The translations under genes and the position numbers were made by a program. From Trebouxia sp. TZW2008 (Eukaryota; Chlorophyta; Trebouxiophyceae; Trebouxiales; Trebouxiaceae), in NCBI GenBank assembly GCA_002118135.1, contig BDIU01000033.1, positions 310,001 to 374,000 of the forward strand: a stretch of 64,000 bases of DNA, given 5' to 3'. Each line of letters begins with the position of its first letter. Position 1 is the first letter of the stretch. The notes beneath the pieces were generated by a model. It made no database searches, was not told the DNA's origin, and worked only from the letters and a program-made list of their open reading frames with translations. Shown here piece by piece: positions 1 to 11,271 of the stretch.

Positions 1-1974
1 CTTGGCCCCCACTGCATCTGGTCCCGGGTGTTCTTCACCCTCTTGACTAGCTTCTCAAGCTCCTTGCGGCCCTGTAGCGCTCTCAGGCCTGAAATGCAAT
101 GACAGCTGATGACCAGAATTGCAACGCGCGCCAAATGAATGTTACCTTGGCCCGAATCCTTTCTCACCAAGCCAGCTTGAAGTGTGCACTACAATTGTGT
201 GACACACAAACATTAAAAGGCAGTTATGAAAGTGTGCAATGATGCCTTCATGACACTGCGCTTGTCAAGGCTGTTCACAACTGCTGTGTCAAGCGATTTC
301 CGAAGCGCAGTTGCCCCTCAGTTGACAAAACAGCTTGCACTCTTCCGCTGTTGGGGTCGCTGCAAGGGACTCTGGGGTCAAAGGCAGGTTGAGGAATAGG
401 TCAGACCATGTAAGGCATCATGCAAAACGCAGAGTGGTTGCTGGTGAAGCATGAAGCATCTTGCAAGACACTGGCATGTGGAGGGTAGTAGGACGGAGCG
501 CATCAAACCCAAAATTTGCCAAAGGGTCAGGAAAGAATTTTGAGGTGCGCATTCTGTCATGACTTTGTGCTTGCAGATGCATAATTCATGCATTTTGCAG
601 CAGCAAGAGCCGACAGTCAACAGACCTGGTGTGTTTGGGGAGGAGATGTTAATGACCAGGTAGTCAGCAAACTGCCCCAGTTTTGAGACGCCTATGGAGT
701 AGTCAGCGCCTGCATCCTCGCTGGTCTTGTTCTTGCCAAGATTGACGCCTATGAGGCCGCGAGGCACCTCTGGTGTGGCAGGGCCAACAATGCCCTGCTG
801 TCTGATGGTATCAAGCCGTTGGGACACTGCATCTACACCTTGGCTGTTGAATCCATATCTGTTTATCACTCCTCTGCAAGCGCCCACAGCAGCCTGAGCT
901 GGCACGTCATCTCACATGGTTTGGACAGTGCTAATTTGAGACGATTGTTATTTCAGACAGTGACAGTGACCACACTTTAAGTAACAACATCTGCAATTTC
1001 ACAATCAATGAAGTAGCATGCATTGCCCTTTGCCACAAGATGGGCAGAGCGTCTTCTGTATGTGTCATCACGCACACTCTCACAGACAGAACATCGTGCC
1101 TTGCTGACTCACCCCAGTTCAGGCAGCCTGAAAGACCTCGGCTTTGGATTCCCAGGCTGAGGAAGTGGCGTTATGGTCCCTAGACAGCAGAAGCAAAGTG
1201 TTGTGAAGTTTTGTTGAATTGCAGATAACAAGAGTTGTTGGAGCCAAGCCAGTCAGCAGCTTGAGCCAGTGAAAGTGCATATCCTGCTGGCAACACGCTT
1301 ACCAACTTCTACAAACCCAAACCCAAGGCCAAGAAGGCCCTTGACCGCAGCAGCATCCTTGTCAAAGCCTGCTGCCAGACCTGCAGCACATTCATAAGTT
1401 TGGGCTGATGCATCAACAGACTGTTTGCATGTTACCCTGTTTTGCGGCATGGACACAGCAAGTTTGGTTGTACATTATTACTGATTTCACACTGACACTA
1501 TCTGTGTGGCCACCTGCTGGGTCCCCAAGACAATCATGTTGGTAGTAGATTTTGACTGACCAAGGCATTACAGCAGGGATGCAAGCGTACCTATGGGATT
1601 TGGGAAGTCCCTGCCCCAGACTGACACACCAAGGCATGAGCTGTCTGGCCTGTGTTCCCGAGGTACAATGCCGTGTTTTGCTGTCCAGATGGCTACATCA
1701 TGAGAGGTTTCTGCGTCTAAGAGCCGTAGGAAGGGGCCAAGCGCGCTGAAGGCGTCAAACTCAAGCTGAGTCAAATCGTTTCTATATGCTGCCACCACGC
1801 CTGCTGCTGTTGCTGTGCCAACTATCAAGAAACGTTTCTGTAGAGCATGCCAAGCATGGTTCAAGGGGTCATGCTGGACGGGACTGCAGGCCTAGTAGGC
1901 AGCAGTGTGCATCAAAGACTGCATACCGCATAGGTGCGTAGCTGACTCCGGACTGATCCGTGAATCCAAGACAT
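1..1974 (-). CDS. DHODH: Dihydroorotate dehydrogenase, class 2, mitochondrial (3' end missing)
   Basis: Oxidises dihydroorotate to orotate using FMN and quinone at the inner mitochondrial membrane, the fourth step of pyrimidine synthesis. Exons on the minus strand, all joined in phase: 1974-1927, 1873-1591, 1380-1303, 1179-1113, 873-626, and 88 to the left edge. Exon 1 encodes 16 residues rich in Arg and Ser ([16 protein letters not shown]), and exon 2 adds a hydrophobic stretch ([14 protein letters not shown]), together a typical presequence plus membrane anchor. Family motifs follow in order: [54 protein letters not shown] and [11 protein letters not shown], then [13 protein letters not shown]. 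The catalytic C-terminal half lies outside the window. The start is chosen because it is the first ATG giving a presequence and an in-phase 53-nt intron; the body of the protein has no other in-frame ATG near its beginning. Identity is certain; the exact start is less so. Confidence 0.93.
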
Positions 1975-2433
1975 TCACTAACCAGATATGGCGAGGTGTT
2001 ACTATGCGAAGTTCCTGTTGTCAATCTGATATTAACGCACCGCGTCGTTATGAAGTGTTATACTAGTTGTGCTTTCTGATCAGCTCGATGCACAGGTCTG
2101 AGACCAAACAGCTTGCTATAAATGCGCAGGTCACTCAAGATTTGTAGCTTGATGTCGTGCCGAGACGATGAGGGCAAGGCGACGAGAAATAGGCCAAAGA
2201 AGCACAAGACCCGGCTTCGAGACAGGCTTCAGTCTTGAACACGCACAACGTGAGAATGTTTGCGACTCCGTTCAAGCTCGCGACTGTGGCCTCGCGTTTT
2301 GCAAACTTCAAGTCTACTTATAAAGACTGCAACCGCGTATTGGACAAGTCAGCACGCTGGGTGTATTGTTGTCTTCGTGCTGACCGCCTGCACAGCTCGA
2401 AGGTGCAAGTGGGGATCACTGTGTTCGAGGTCC
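1975..2433. promoter_or_regulatory. Divergent intergenic region between DHODH and the ankyrin gene
   Basis: These 459 bp separate two head-to-head start codons and must hold both 5' UTRs and both promoters. A TATAAAT lies near 2117 on the plus strand, about 317 bp before the ankyrin ATG, and is the only TATA-like element I noticed. Frames entering from the right (from 2235 and 2260) have no homology before the ankyrin ATG. The promoter role is inferred from gene orientation. Confidence 0.45.
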
Positions 2434-3613
2434 ATGAGTCTGGCGCTACACAATGCCGCCAGAGAAGGCAACGTCGTGGAGTTGACAAAGCTGCTCGCAC
2501 AGCATGCCAGTACACAAAGCAGAGACAAGCACTCTCGAAGTCCGCTTCACCTGGCAGCTTGGGCAGGCCAGCTTGAATGCTGCAAGCTGCTTGTTGCCGA
2601 AGGAGCTGATAAAGGTGCCGCAGCCATGGATGACACAACCGCCCTGCACTTTGCAGCTCAGAAAGGGCATTTAGAGGTTGTCCGATTTTTGTTGAATGAA
2701 GGTACCTGTAGACTCTGGCTTGCGATCTGAGCCAATGGTGGTGCTGATCACCCGCTGACAGCATTTCTTGAGCAGGCGTTAGCGTGAATGGCAAGACAAG
2801 GAAGGGCATGACAGCATTGATGTTTGCAGCACAGTCAGGTGAGATCCTACGCTGATGACAGCTGTGGCCTTGCAAGTATTAGCACTGTCAGCAGGTGCCT
2901 ATACATATCCTGACAGTTCAGCATTGCAAAATACTTTCCAAATGACAAGCACACCCTGTTGCTCGTGAACAGCAGTAATGTCGTCCAACGCACAAGTGTG
3001 TAACGCAGGAAAGGTCGACTTGGTGAAGCTGTTGTTGAAACGAAAAGCTGATGCACGATCCAAAAACAAGGCTGGCAAGTCAGCAGCGGATGTTGCCAAG
3101 GATGCAAAGGTGAAGGAGGCTCTACAAGAAGCAGTGCTGCATGCACAGCAGCAAACAAGCATGGCCGAGTCAAAGGCCAGTGACAGCCAGCAACAGCCTG
3201 GAGAGTCAGGCACTGTTGGCAGCTCTGGAAGGGAGCTAGATGCAGTTGCAATAGGTCCACCAGAAGGGCCAGCAACTTCAGCGCAAGAGGGAGCAATTGG
3301 TCCACCAGAATGGACAGCAACTTCAGTGCAACAGAGAGCAATTGGTCCTCCAGAAAGGCCAGCTGCTTCAGCGCAACAGGGAGCAATTGGTCCACCAGAA
3401 AGGCCAGCAACTTCAGTGCAACAGGAAGCAACTCATGGCGAGCAAGATAGTCAGCAGCATGTGCGACCAGACTTTGCAAAGAGAAAAAGGACAACTCATG
3501 CAGACGAAATTGTAGAAGCACCTGCGCAGATTTGTAGTGATACAGCGTCAAACAGATCTGCAAAAGCCCAGAAAGTTGTCTTGTCATTTGCTGAGGATGA
3601 TGAGGAAAATTGA
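2434..3613 (+). CDS. Ankyrin-repeat protein with a 14-residue tandem repeat
   Basis: Three exons, 2434-2701, 2776-2838 and 3009-3613, join in phase (936 nt, 311 residues). Residues about 3-125 form roughly four ankyrin repeats, seen as SPLHLAAWAGQLECCKLLV, TALHFAAQKGHLEVVRFLL, TALMFAAQSG and GKVDLVKLLLKRKAD. A Ser/Gln-rich linker follows with four tandem copies of a 14-residue unit beginning AIGPPE. The C-terminus carries a basic KRKRTTHADEIVE segment and an acidic tail VVLSFAEDDEEN. Ankyrin repeats bind partner proteins; no catalytic domain is present, so the role is unknown. The KRKR run could act as a nuclear signal, which is inference. The ATG at 2434 is chosen because the open frame before it (from 2260) lacks ankyrin-like sequence. 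Confidence 0.88.
3249..3425 (+). repeat. 42-bp coding minisatellite, four copies
   Basis: The third exon of the ankyrin gene contains four tandem copies of a unit translated roughly as AIGPPERPATSVQQ. Each copy is 14 codons, so changes in copy number keep the frame. Copies differ at a few positions (EGPATSAQE, EWTATSVQQ, ERPAASAQQ, ERPATSVQQ). Confidence 0.9.
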
Positions 3614-4883
3614 GTCTTGAGGCACGGCAGCTTCTTGCCAAAACAACAAACAAAGTTGCGCATCGACTTCCAGCTTGCCAGCTGCCGTCTCTACTGGACT
3701 GTCGCAGTTTGCAGACTGTGGTGGAGGTAGTACAGTGTTAATCCTAAACTCGTTGGATACATCACCGACACTACTTGTGTATGGATTCATGAGTCGTCTC
3801 AGTGACCTTACGAGATTTGCATCATCATTGCTAGTCATGGAATTGACAATGACAGTGGGGAAATACTCAATGATCCTACGACCTCTCAAGACAAAGACTT
3901 GAGACTAGCAATAATGATGAGGAGGCAAACATTCCGGACAACAGCAAGGCTTTAGTAGTCTACAAACTTCGTCAATTGCGTAAACATTGTATGGTGGTCT
4001 AGAGGTGGACTTGCTGATGTGTCTGTTTTGCTTCTGTAGTGTTGCACAGTCTACACTCTACAGTATTGTCTGTTAGGCTGCAAATCACTTGTTTCAAGGT
4101 ATGATGCATTTGCGCTGTTATGTATGATTGACACAATATTGGGTTCACTGTGATGTCATCCTTGTCCTTTACACCAAGCCTTATGCCAATTCGCACCAGG
4201 TTCTGCCTTGGAGGGTTGATCAATGTTGACCTTGACTGCTTCTCTAAAATTCAAGAACTCTAGATTCACACTGTCAGCAACAATCGATGTCACTCTCAAG
4301 TCAAAATTGCTTTTTGCATCACAATTCTGTGCATGATAAAGGTTTGGACTGCACTTCATCTTTGCAAGATACGAGCTACTGTTTTGCAACATCTGAGGTG
4401 CCTCCACTACATGTTTTGACTTACTGGTTTCCTCCCTTGTGGGGCCTGTTTGCTTTCAGGTGGAAGCGCATGTTGGCAAGGAACCTATCATTTCAGGTGG
4501 GTTTACAGATACAGATCAAGTGCAGCAAGACCTCTGTGCTTTTTATTCAGCATCCATGTCTTCTGGCTGATCCTGACTTCCTTGAACAAGACTATCTGCA
4601 AACAACTGCAGCAAAGAAGACCCTTGAGCTGACTGCAGAAGGACATCAACAAAGGCACAATGCAACACGTACAATCCTGATTTTGCACATATGTGGCAGA
4701 AAACTTGATCTCAGACACAACAGGATGGCCTTGATCTGTGTGGGAGCACAGGTCAGTGACCCTCAGGAAGCTTTAGAAAACATTCTGCTCAGCTGTGCAT
4801 CATGCGCTACCCTTGAAGTATGTGTCTATAGAGCTTTGACGAATGACAGAAACTTGTCATTCTACGGAAAACGCAATGACAGC
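3614..4883. other. Convergent intergenic region with no supported gene
   Basis: This stretch lies between the stop codons of the ankyrin gene and the NSE3 gene and includes both 3' UTRs. It holds one long open frame on the plus strand (4287-4904, 205 codons from an ATG). That frame has no domain I recognise and its end overlaps the last NSE3 exon in antisense. I saw no splice-consistent coding homology and no repeat. Confidence 0.5.
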
Positions 4884-6807
4884 CTACACCTTGCTCAAGC
4901 TTGATGTGCGATCAGGACCTGCAATTGCATCAAATGCACTCACCTGCTCAATGTAAGCATCTACGCCACCTTTGCCTTCAAACTCATCTGTAGCATTTGG
5001 CCCTGCCTCATAGCTAAATGCATTTCCATCAGTGCCATTTTGCTTGCGCTGTATCAAGTACCTGAGAAGCAACATATGTCTCAGAGACAATGCCCATCTA
5101 CCCATCAGGCAAGCGTTGAGAGCTACCTTTTTCAGCTATGCAGCAAACATCAGCAAATGAAAGTGCAAAGGTTGTGTTCTGCATGATACCCACTTTTTCT
5201 GCACAAAGCTCTTGATCTGATCCTCCACTCTTCCCAGCTCAAAATGCTCATCTCGCTGTTGAATGCCTAGCTCAGCCAAATACTGCCACATATCCTCTGC
5301 ATGTCAAAAGTAGATTGACATTACAGACAGGCGCTCAAGCAAGTTGTGCGTGCTCATTGCTGATCTCCTTTTTGAAGACAAAACAGCCAGCGAAGCTAGA
5401 CAGGCAAGCTTGCATGCGAGATGCAGTGCAAATTTGATATGCAATGGCAGCATCAGTGACATGCTGTTTGATGATGAGCAGACTTTTACTCCACAGGTAC
5501 ATGCTGTTATATGTTGAGATACTTGCAAACCATACCGTCAGAAACTTTGTCTCCTTGGCATTTGATGAGCATGAGCAGGATCACCAAGAGATGTCTGCTT
5601 GGAGACTGTTCTGGCTCTGCTATGTACTTCTGCTTCCAGTTTCTTGGCACAAGACTTCTCAAAACATAAAACTTGCTTCCAGCTGCGTCGCTCTCTGCAC
5701 AAAAAGTAGTTGCTTGATGCTGTGCTGATGTGCCATACGACATGAGCAGCATGCTGGGTCACTAGCTCAAAACACAATGAAGAAGGTCAGGGACAAGTGC
5801 AAAAGCAGATACGTTGTATGCAGGACATTCGGACCTCCAATCTTGGGTTTGCCTTTGCTGACTGGCATTACTTTCAGCTCCCGCATGTCCAAACCCATGG
5901 CTTTTGCAAAGGACTCTTGCGCCAATGCAATGATAGCATTGCTGACATTTGCCTTTTTGACATTGTCATAATTGGCCAGAATGAGCTTAGTGAGGTCATT
6001 GCGTGGAACAGGGACATCTGGTTGAGACTTTTGCCGAAACAGCATCAGTCGCATGACCTCTCGCAACAGTTTCTCCTGTTCCTGCAGCATAGATGACATC
6101 TTGCGTCATTGGCCATTGCATGCACAAAAGGCAAGATGCAGGGCTGTTAACAACAAAAGCACAAAAACTAAGAGCAGGGCAGTGGCTTTGAGGACAATGC
6201 TTGCAGCTTGAGTGGAAACAATACATTTGTATAGCCTTTGCAGCGTCCACGTTCAAGAGTGTGAGCAACATCAGCATGTATGCATGATGAGTCTGACGCG
6301 TACAAAACACAACTTGCCTGTAGGGAAAGGGAAGCCCTTGAAGCTTCCATCTGTGCATTTGCTGTGTAAGCTTGTATCTGCATCACAGCTGAATGTTACG
6401 GCCGCTTTGCAATCAGAATCATGCACATTGAAGACCAAAGCGCCAAAGGCTATTGCGGTCAGACAAGATGGGGCAAAAACCCTTTATGCCATTCCACCTT
6501 TGCTGACCTGCTGTGAAGCATACTGCAGATCTGCAGGGTGAGGGGCTTCAAGTCTCCGTGCAGCAGAAGGGCCAGACCTTGATGGTCCAGCTCCTGCAGG
6601 TTTGCATTTGTCAGATCCAGCAATGACGCTCCCATAACCTGTCACTGGACGTTGCCTGGGCTTACCAACTGATTTCTGTCTGCCTCTTGCCTTCGAGGCT
6701 GCTCTGGACTTGATGCCTTCCAGCTCTTGCTCGTGAAGCTCAGCAGGCTCCGACTGCCGCTTGCCCCTCCTGCCGCGAGGTCCGCCAGCAGGCGCGGGCG
6801 AGGCCAT
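4884..6807 (-). CDS. NSE3: NSE3 / MAGE-domain subunit of the SMC5/6 complex
   Basis: NSE3 is the MAGE-family subunit of the SMC5/6 complex, where it pairs with NSE1 and NSE4 in DNA repair. Exons are 6807-6508, 6081-5835, 5694-5536, 5296-5190 and 5061-4884. Exon 1 is a basic, low-complexity N-terminus (MASPAPAGGPRGRRGKRQ). The MAGE homology domain begins in exon 2 (EKLLREVMRLMLFRQKS, VPVPRNDLTKLILANYD, NAIIALAQESFAKAMG) and continues with FYVLRSLVP, HLLVILLMLIKCQGDKVSDE, MWQYLAELGIQ, FVQKKW and YLIQRKQNG. Exons 1-4 join in phase. The exon 4 to exon 5 junction is out by one nucleotide with canonical GT-AG sites, although both sides are clearly homologous. The ATG at 6807 is chosen over an in-frame GTG just upstream. 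The product would be about 230 residues. Confidence 0.87.
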
Positions 6808-7305
6808 ACAACGCACACACGCTCACGAGACTGATCTGCAAGATAGCAACGTGTATAGCTGACTTTCCGCAACAACCTCCAGCAAGCTAGCTCCTTACTA
6901 CGCAAGTAGGCACGCTTCAGGAGACAATAGAGCACGCTTTGTTACAGCCCGTCTGTGCTCGCACGCCCGGTCAACAATGGTGCTGAGCTTGTGAGCAGAG
7001 CACAGCATGCACATCATACGACCCGCAGCTAGAGCCCGGCGGTGAAAGGTCCAAGGACCCGTTGACTTGCCGAGTCTCGCGGTCTGCAGAGCGTCGTCAA
7101 GGCCTGCGTTGGCGCATTTGTGCTCTCACAGTCCAGAGCACGGTTGGCATGGTTTGCTTGGACGCACTGCAGCCCGACTGGCAGTAGGTCGATGCATGCA
7201 TATGTCAACTGCTGCTGAGCGTCGCACGATCGGCTAGAAAGGCTACAGACAAGGTACTGCAACAGCCTCGAGGGCTGTGAGTCAAGACGGGAGGGTGCTG
7301 GGTGT
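6808..7305. promoter_or_regulatory. Divergent intergenic region between NSE3 and the mitochondrial carrier
   Basis: These 498 bp separate two head-to-head start codons, so both promoters and 5' UTRs are expected here. Open frames in it are short and unlike known proteins. I saw no TATA box or other named element. Confidence 0.45.
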
Positions 7306-10300
7306 ATGGCCAAACGGCTATTCAAAGTAAGGCTGCGGAAAGACATTGCTATGCAAGCTTTGGACAGCGCTTTGTGCGACAGCGACATGCTTCACTTGTT
7401 TGCAGAAGCGAGAACTTGACGACCCCGAAGTATCAAGCGCTTTGGCCGGGGGCTTGGCAGGTGAGTGCCTGTAACAGCCTTGCCAAGTGCTACTGCACCT
7501 TGCTGACTGAGCCTGTTTATGCTGCAGGTGCACTGACAGCAGTCTTTGTGTGTCCTCTTGATGTGCTCAAGACGCGTTTGCAAGTACAAGGAAGGGCACA
7601 TGCCGCTGCTTACAAAGGCATTGGAGGTGAGCAAATGTTCTGGCCAGACGCCAGCTTGCAAACGCCGCATCATTGTGCATTGAGACTCCTCTACAGGCCC
7701 TCGCACCCAGCATTCGACCCCAGTCCCCTCTGACCCTGTTTGAACCGCAATATGGCAATGCACTGGCTCCATCTTGCACCTCAAGTTTTGGCAGTCCTGA
7801 CTTCTCAGGCAGACCGTTAGATGTCAGCAGTCTGCATACTTATTATCACAATGTTCATAATGTCAATGCTCTGACGCCTGACGCATCGATTGTTTTTCCC
7901 TTCCTTTCTGCTCTCTGACAGTTTTTAGCACATGTGTTAGGTGTGTGGCACAAGTCTGGTCTCGTCGGCTGGCTTGCTCATGTTGTCGTGACAAGAATGT
8001 GTGTCTGTTGCAGGTGGATTATCTTTGATTGCAAAGCAGGAGGGCATCAGGGGCTTGTATCGAGGTCTCACCCCAACACTTGTGGCTCTCTTGCCTAACT
8101 GGGCGGTAAGCCATTCACAACACACATCTGCAACCATGCTGCAGCTTTGCATGCATCAGCCTTGGAAGCCGACAACGACATACAGATTTTGGTATCTGAG
8201 AGCTTCATAGCTCCCCCAACGTAGCGTCAACAAGGACTTTCAGTCCTTTGCATCAGCCTTAGAAGCTGACAGCGACAACAGCTTGCTGCAGCAACTGCAA
8301 CATGCACTCCTCTACATCCTATGTCTAGCCCTCCTCAGCACAATGCTCACTGCTGCATGCATCATTCTGCCTTTCAATGCATGCTGAGAGCACAGTGCAC
8401 CAGCTAGCTGTAGTTAGCTTGCAACTGCTACATGCTTAGTAAGCTGCTGACTGATACTGTGCAGACTGACACTGTACAGTCTGATACTGTACAGACTGAT
8501 ACTATATAGAATGACACTGTGCACACTGACAGAGTGCAGATACTGACACTGTGCAGGTGTACTTTTCTGTGTATGAGCAGCTCAAAAGCACTCTTGCCAG
8601 CAAAGCTAAAGGCCATGACTGGGTCAAGCCACCCATTTTGCACATGGGCGCAGCCTGTGGAGCCGGTGCAGCAACTCTTGCATTTGCCAATCCCCTTTTT
8701 GTTGTGAAAACAAGACTGCAGACGCAGCACATGGGTCTGCGATCCGCCAGGACAAGCACTCTGTACAAAGGGACCTTTGATGCTCTAAGAAGGATAGCAA
8801 AGGAAGAGGGGCTTGCTGGCTTGTACAGGTCAGTACGGCTGAGCAAGATCAGTCAAACGCATTGTAGAGAGCAAGGTGCTGTTGTGTGGACAGGACCCTG
8901 TATGACCAAGTGCGTACTGCTCTCACTGTCACCTGTTGGTGTGCTTCAGAACTGTGCGCTTTGCCATCAGCTTTCTGCGCAACTGATGAATCTTTCTTCT
9001 CAGCATGCTCAACTGCATCAGATGTTGCCTCTTTGCACGTGATCAAGGCATCAGAGTATTCATGAGCTCATCCTCTGTGGTGCAAATTCCGTGCACGACT
9101 TTTATGCTGATTCCTGACCTTGCCTGTGTGACCCTCCCGCTGCCGCCCCAAGACAGTGAAACCCATTGATTGCCATCAAGTTGTAGTCATCTCTGCATCT
9201 GTCTTGACCAAAGTGTTCTTGTCACTACTGATAGACTGATTCGTGGCAGTGCTTTTGCAGTGGCCTTTTGCCTTCCCTGATGGGCATTGCACATGTTGCC
9301 ATCCAGTTTCCGCTGTATGAGGCGTGCAAAAGCTGGTTCCAGGCGCGGGCGCTTGAGACCAGAAGCTCAAAGGACCTGAACACCTTTGAGCTTGTCACAG
9401 CCAGTGCAGTCTCTAAGATGATTGCGTCAACTGCTACATACCCTCATGAGGTCTTGAGGTCACATATGCATGTGATGGGATCTGGACCTTTTGGTGGGTT
9501 CATTGCAGTTGGCAAGGAGGTGAGCCTCAGATCTGTCCACTCTTCATTCATGCAAAATGCATGCTAGGTAGGCTTGTGAGGCTAAGCTAGGTATGTACTG
9601 GAGCAATCAACTGTTCTCAACTAGTTTGGTCCTGTGCTATCCTAAACAATTTGTATCGAACATGGAGAGGTACTCAATATCAATGGTTCAGCTTAGCACA
9701 AGGCCACACTGGTTTGGGACAGTTGGTAGCTGCAGTACGTATCTAGCAAGGCCTATAAGCCTAACTAGCACATGTTGTGAATGAGTGAAATGAATGGTAC
9801 CAAGGAATGCTGTCACACAGCATCAGCGTATCTGACCAGATCTCTTGCCAGAAGCCTGCTGTCATACGCTGCTTTTCAAGACATCAATATTGCAGGAGTG
9901 GCACGCGACAGTAATGCATTGCAGGCCACAACAATGCTTAAGCACTACGGCACACAATGACTGGCAGCAATGGTGCATTGCGATGCTTGAGCAGTCTGGC
10001 ATTAGATTTTACTGCATACAGACACTCCAGCTGCAGCTCACAATTTATGGCAAGATGGTTGTTGTGGCTTGCAATTTCGGTATGCTGATGGAGTAGGCAT
10101 TGCGCGCCAATACAAAGCTCTAGCAGTCTTGCACAGGTGTTCTTGTATACAGATAAAGCTGGATTCACTTTGTCCCTGACGATAAGAACATTGTTGTGTC
10201 TTGCAGATTTGGCATGCTGATGGCTTCAGAGGTTTCTACAAGGGCTGCGGCACAAATTTGCTGAGAACTACACCTGCAGCTGCTCTGACCTTCACCAGTT

Positions 10301-10377
10301 TTGAGCTGATTCAGAGACAAATCAAAATCTATGCGCAAGAAAAGAGGGACAGACAGCACGTGGTCCCTGCAGCCTGA
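7306..10377 (+). CDS. Mitochondrial carrier family protein, NAD+/folate type
   Basis: Seven exons join in phase to 969 nt (322 residues): 7306-7326, 7406-7460, 7528-7626, 8014-8105, 8557-8828, 9261-9519 and 10207-10377. The product has the three-fold carrier repeat with signature motifs [24 protein letters not shown] and PHEVLRSH. Other typical segments are [72 protein letters not shown] and [13 protein letters not shown]. The second-repeat [12 protein letters not shown] and third-repeat PHEV fit the NAD+ transporter (NDT) and folate/FAD (SLC25A32) branch, most like plant NDT1/NDT2; this substrate call is inference. It would act in the inner mitochondrial or plastid envelope membrane. Exon 1 is only seven codons (MAKRLFK), chosen because it supplies the only ATG that splices in phase. 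A TGTAA signal lies 236 nt after the stop. Confidence 0.92.
8448..8556 (+). repeat. Short tandem repeat ending in the exon 5 splice acceptor
   Basis: The last 110 bp of carrier intron 4 are about seven imperfect copies of a 15-17 bp unit resembling CTGATACTGTGCAG. Several copies end in CAG or ACAG. The final copy supplies the acceptor used for exon 5 at 8557. Confidence 0.75.
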
Positions 10378-11271
10378 TACCTGCAGCATCATGCTGTTAT
10401 GCTGACATAAATTATAGCTGCTGCTGTCCTGTCAAGCTGCATGTTGCAATTGCAGCCTGTCACTGCTATTTCGTGCGGCATGCAGCTTGTCAACAACCCA
10501 AAGCTCTCCTGTGGTTATTAGAGTGTTTCGAACTTCACGTACTGACATTTCGTTTTATTCCATTTCAAACAGTAATACTTTCACAGTTCATTTGTACATA
10601 CTGCCAGTAAATTGTAAGGCACGCAGCCTGTTATATATCTGCGGCTAATGGCTGGTCAACAATTTTGTTCAGTATCAATGTGATTGCAGTACTGTACTAG
10701 TACAAAGCAGGTTGATGCAGGTGTACCCTGCTCTGTGAACAATTTCATTGAGTGTCAAGAGGCTGTATGTGCACGCCTTGTGCCCGTATGTATGACAACA
10801 CTGCAATTGCTGCGGCTGTCACCATGCGCAAGCATGCACCATTCTGCTGAGTCAGTGAGCTTCAAACTCACGAGCAATAAATTTGCGCTAGAGCACTGCT
10901 TGTGGACTCACAAACAGAGAAGGGAGTTAGCACAAGAAACGGTGTTGACATCAAGTCATTGCAGACCAAACCATGTCCATGTCATATCATTGCTCGTCTT
11001 GCCAACTATGCTGAGCTGATACGTAATCAAACTGCATTCAGTCACAGAAGGCCTTGCAGAAACACAGAAGGCCTACACATGTCATCGCAAACTCCAATGG
11101 CAGTATACTATTGGTACAGACATCATGGGATTGTTGTGAGACAGTCTAGCTGCTAATGATAAGCACAAACAGCCATGCTGTATCTGTAACACAAAAGGAC
11201 CAAAAAGATGAGCCGAACACAATAGCAGCTGCAACCAGATCTGAAAACAGCCTTGGTCCAAGCACCCTCTC
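10378..11271. other. Convergent intergenic region, carrier 3' UTR and downstream
   Basis: This region lies between the carrier stop and the stop of the unrecognised minus-strand gene. It contains a TGTAA at 10613. Frames at 10684-11019 and 10902-11156 overlap each other, lack splice-consistent partners and resemble no family, so I do not call them genes. Confidence 0.5.
10613..10617 (+). terminator. Candidate TGTAA poly(A) signal of the carrier gene
   Basis: TGTAA is the usual polyadenylation signal of chlorophyte algae. This copy is 236 nt downstream of the carrier stop codon. The pentamer is common by chance. Confidence 0.35.

Noticed and set aside
4287..4904. 205-codon plus-strand frame between the ankyrin and NSE3 genes
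   Set aside because: Composition is not protein-like, there is no domain, it runs antisense into the last NSE3 exon, and one such chance frame is expected in 64 kb.
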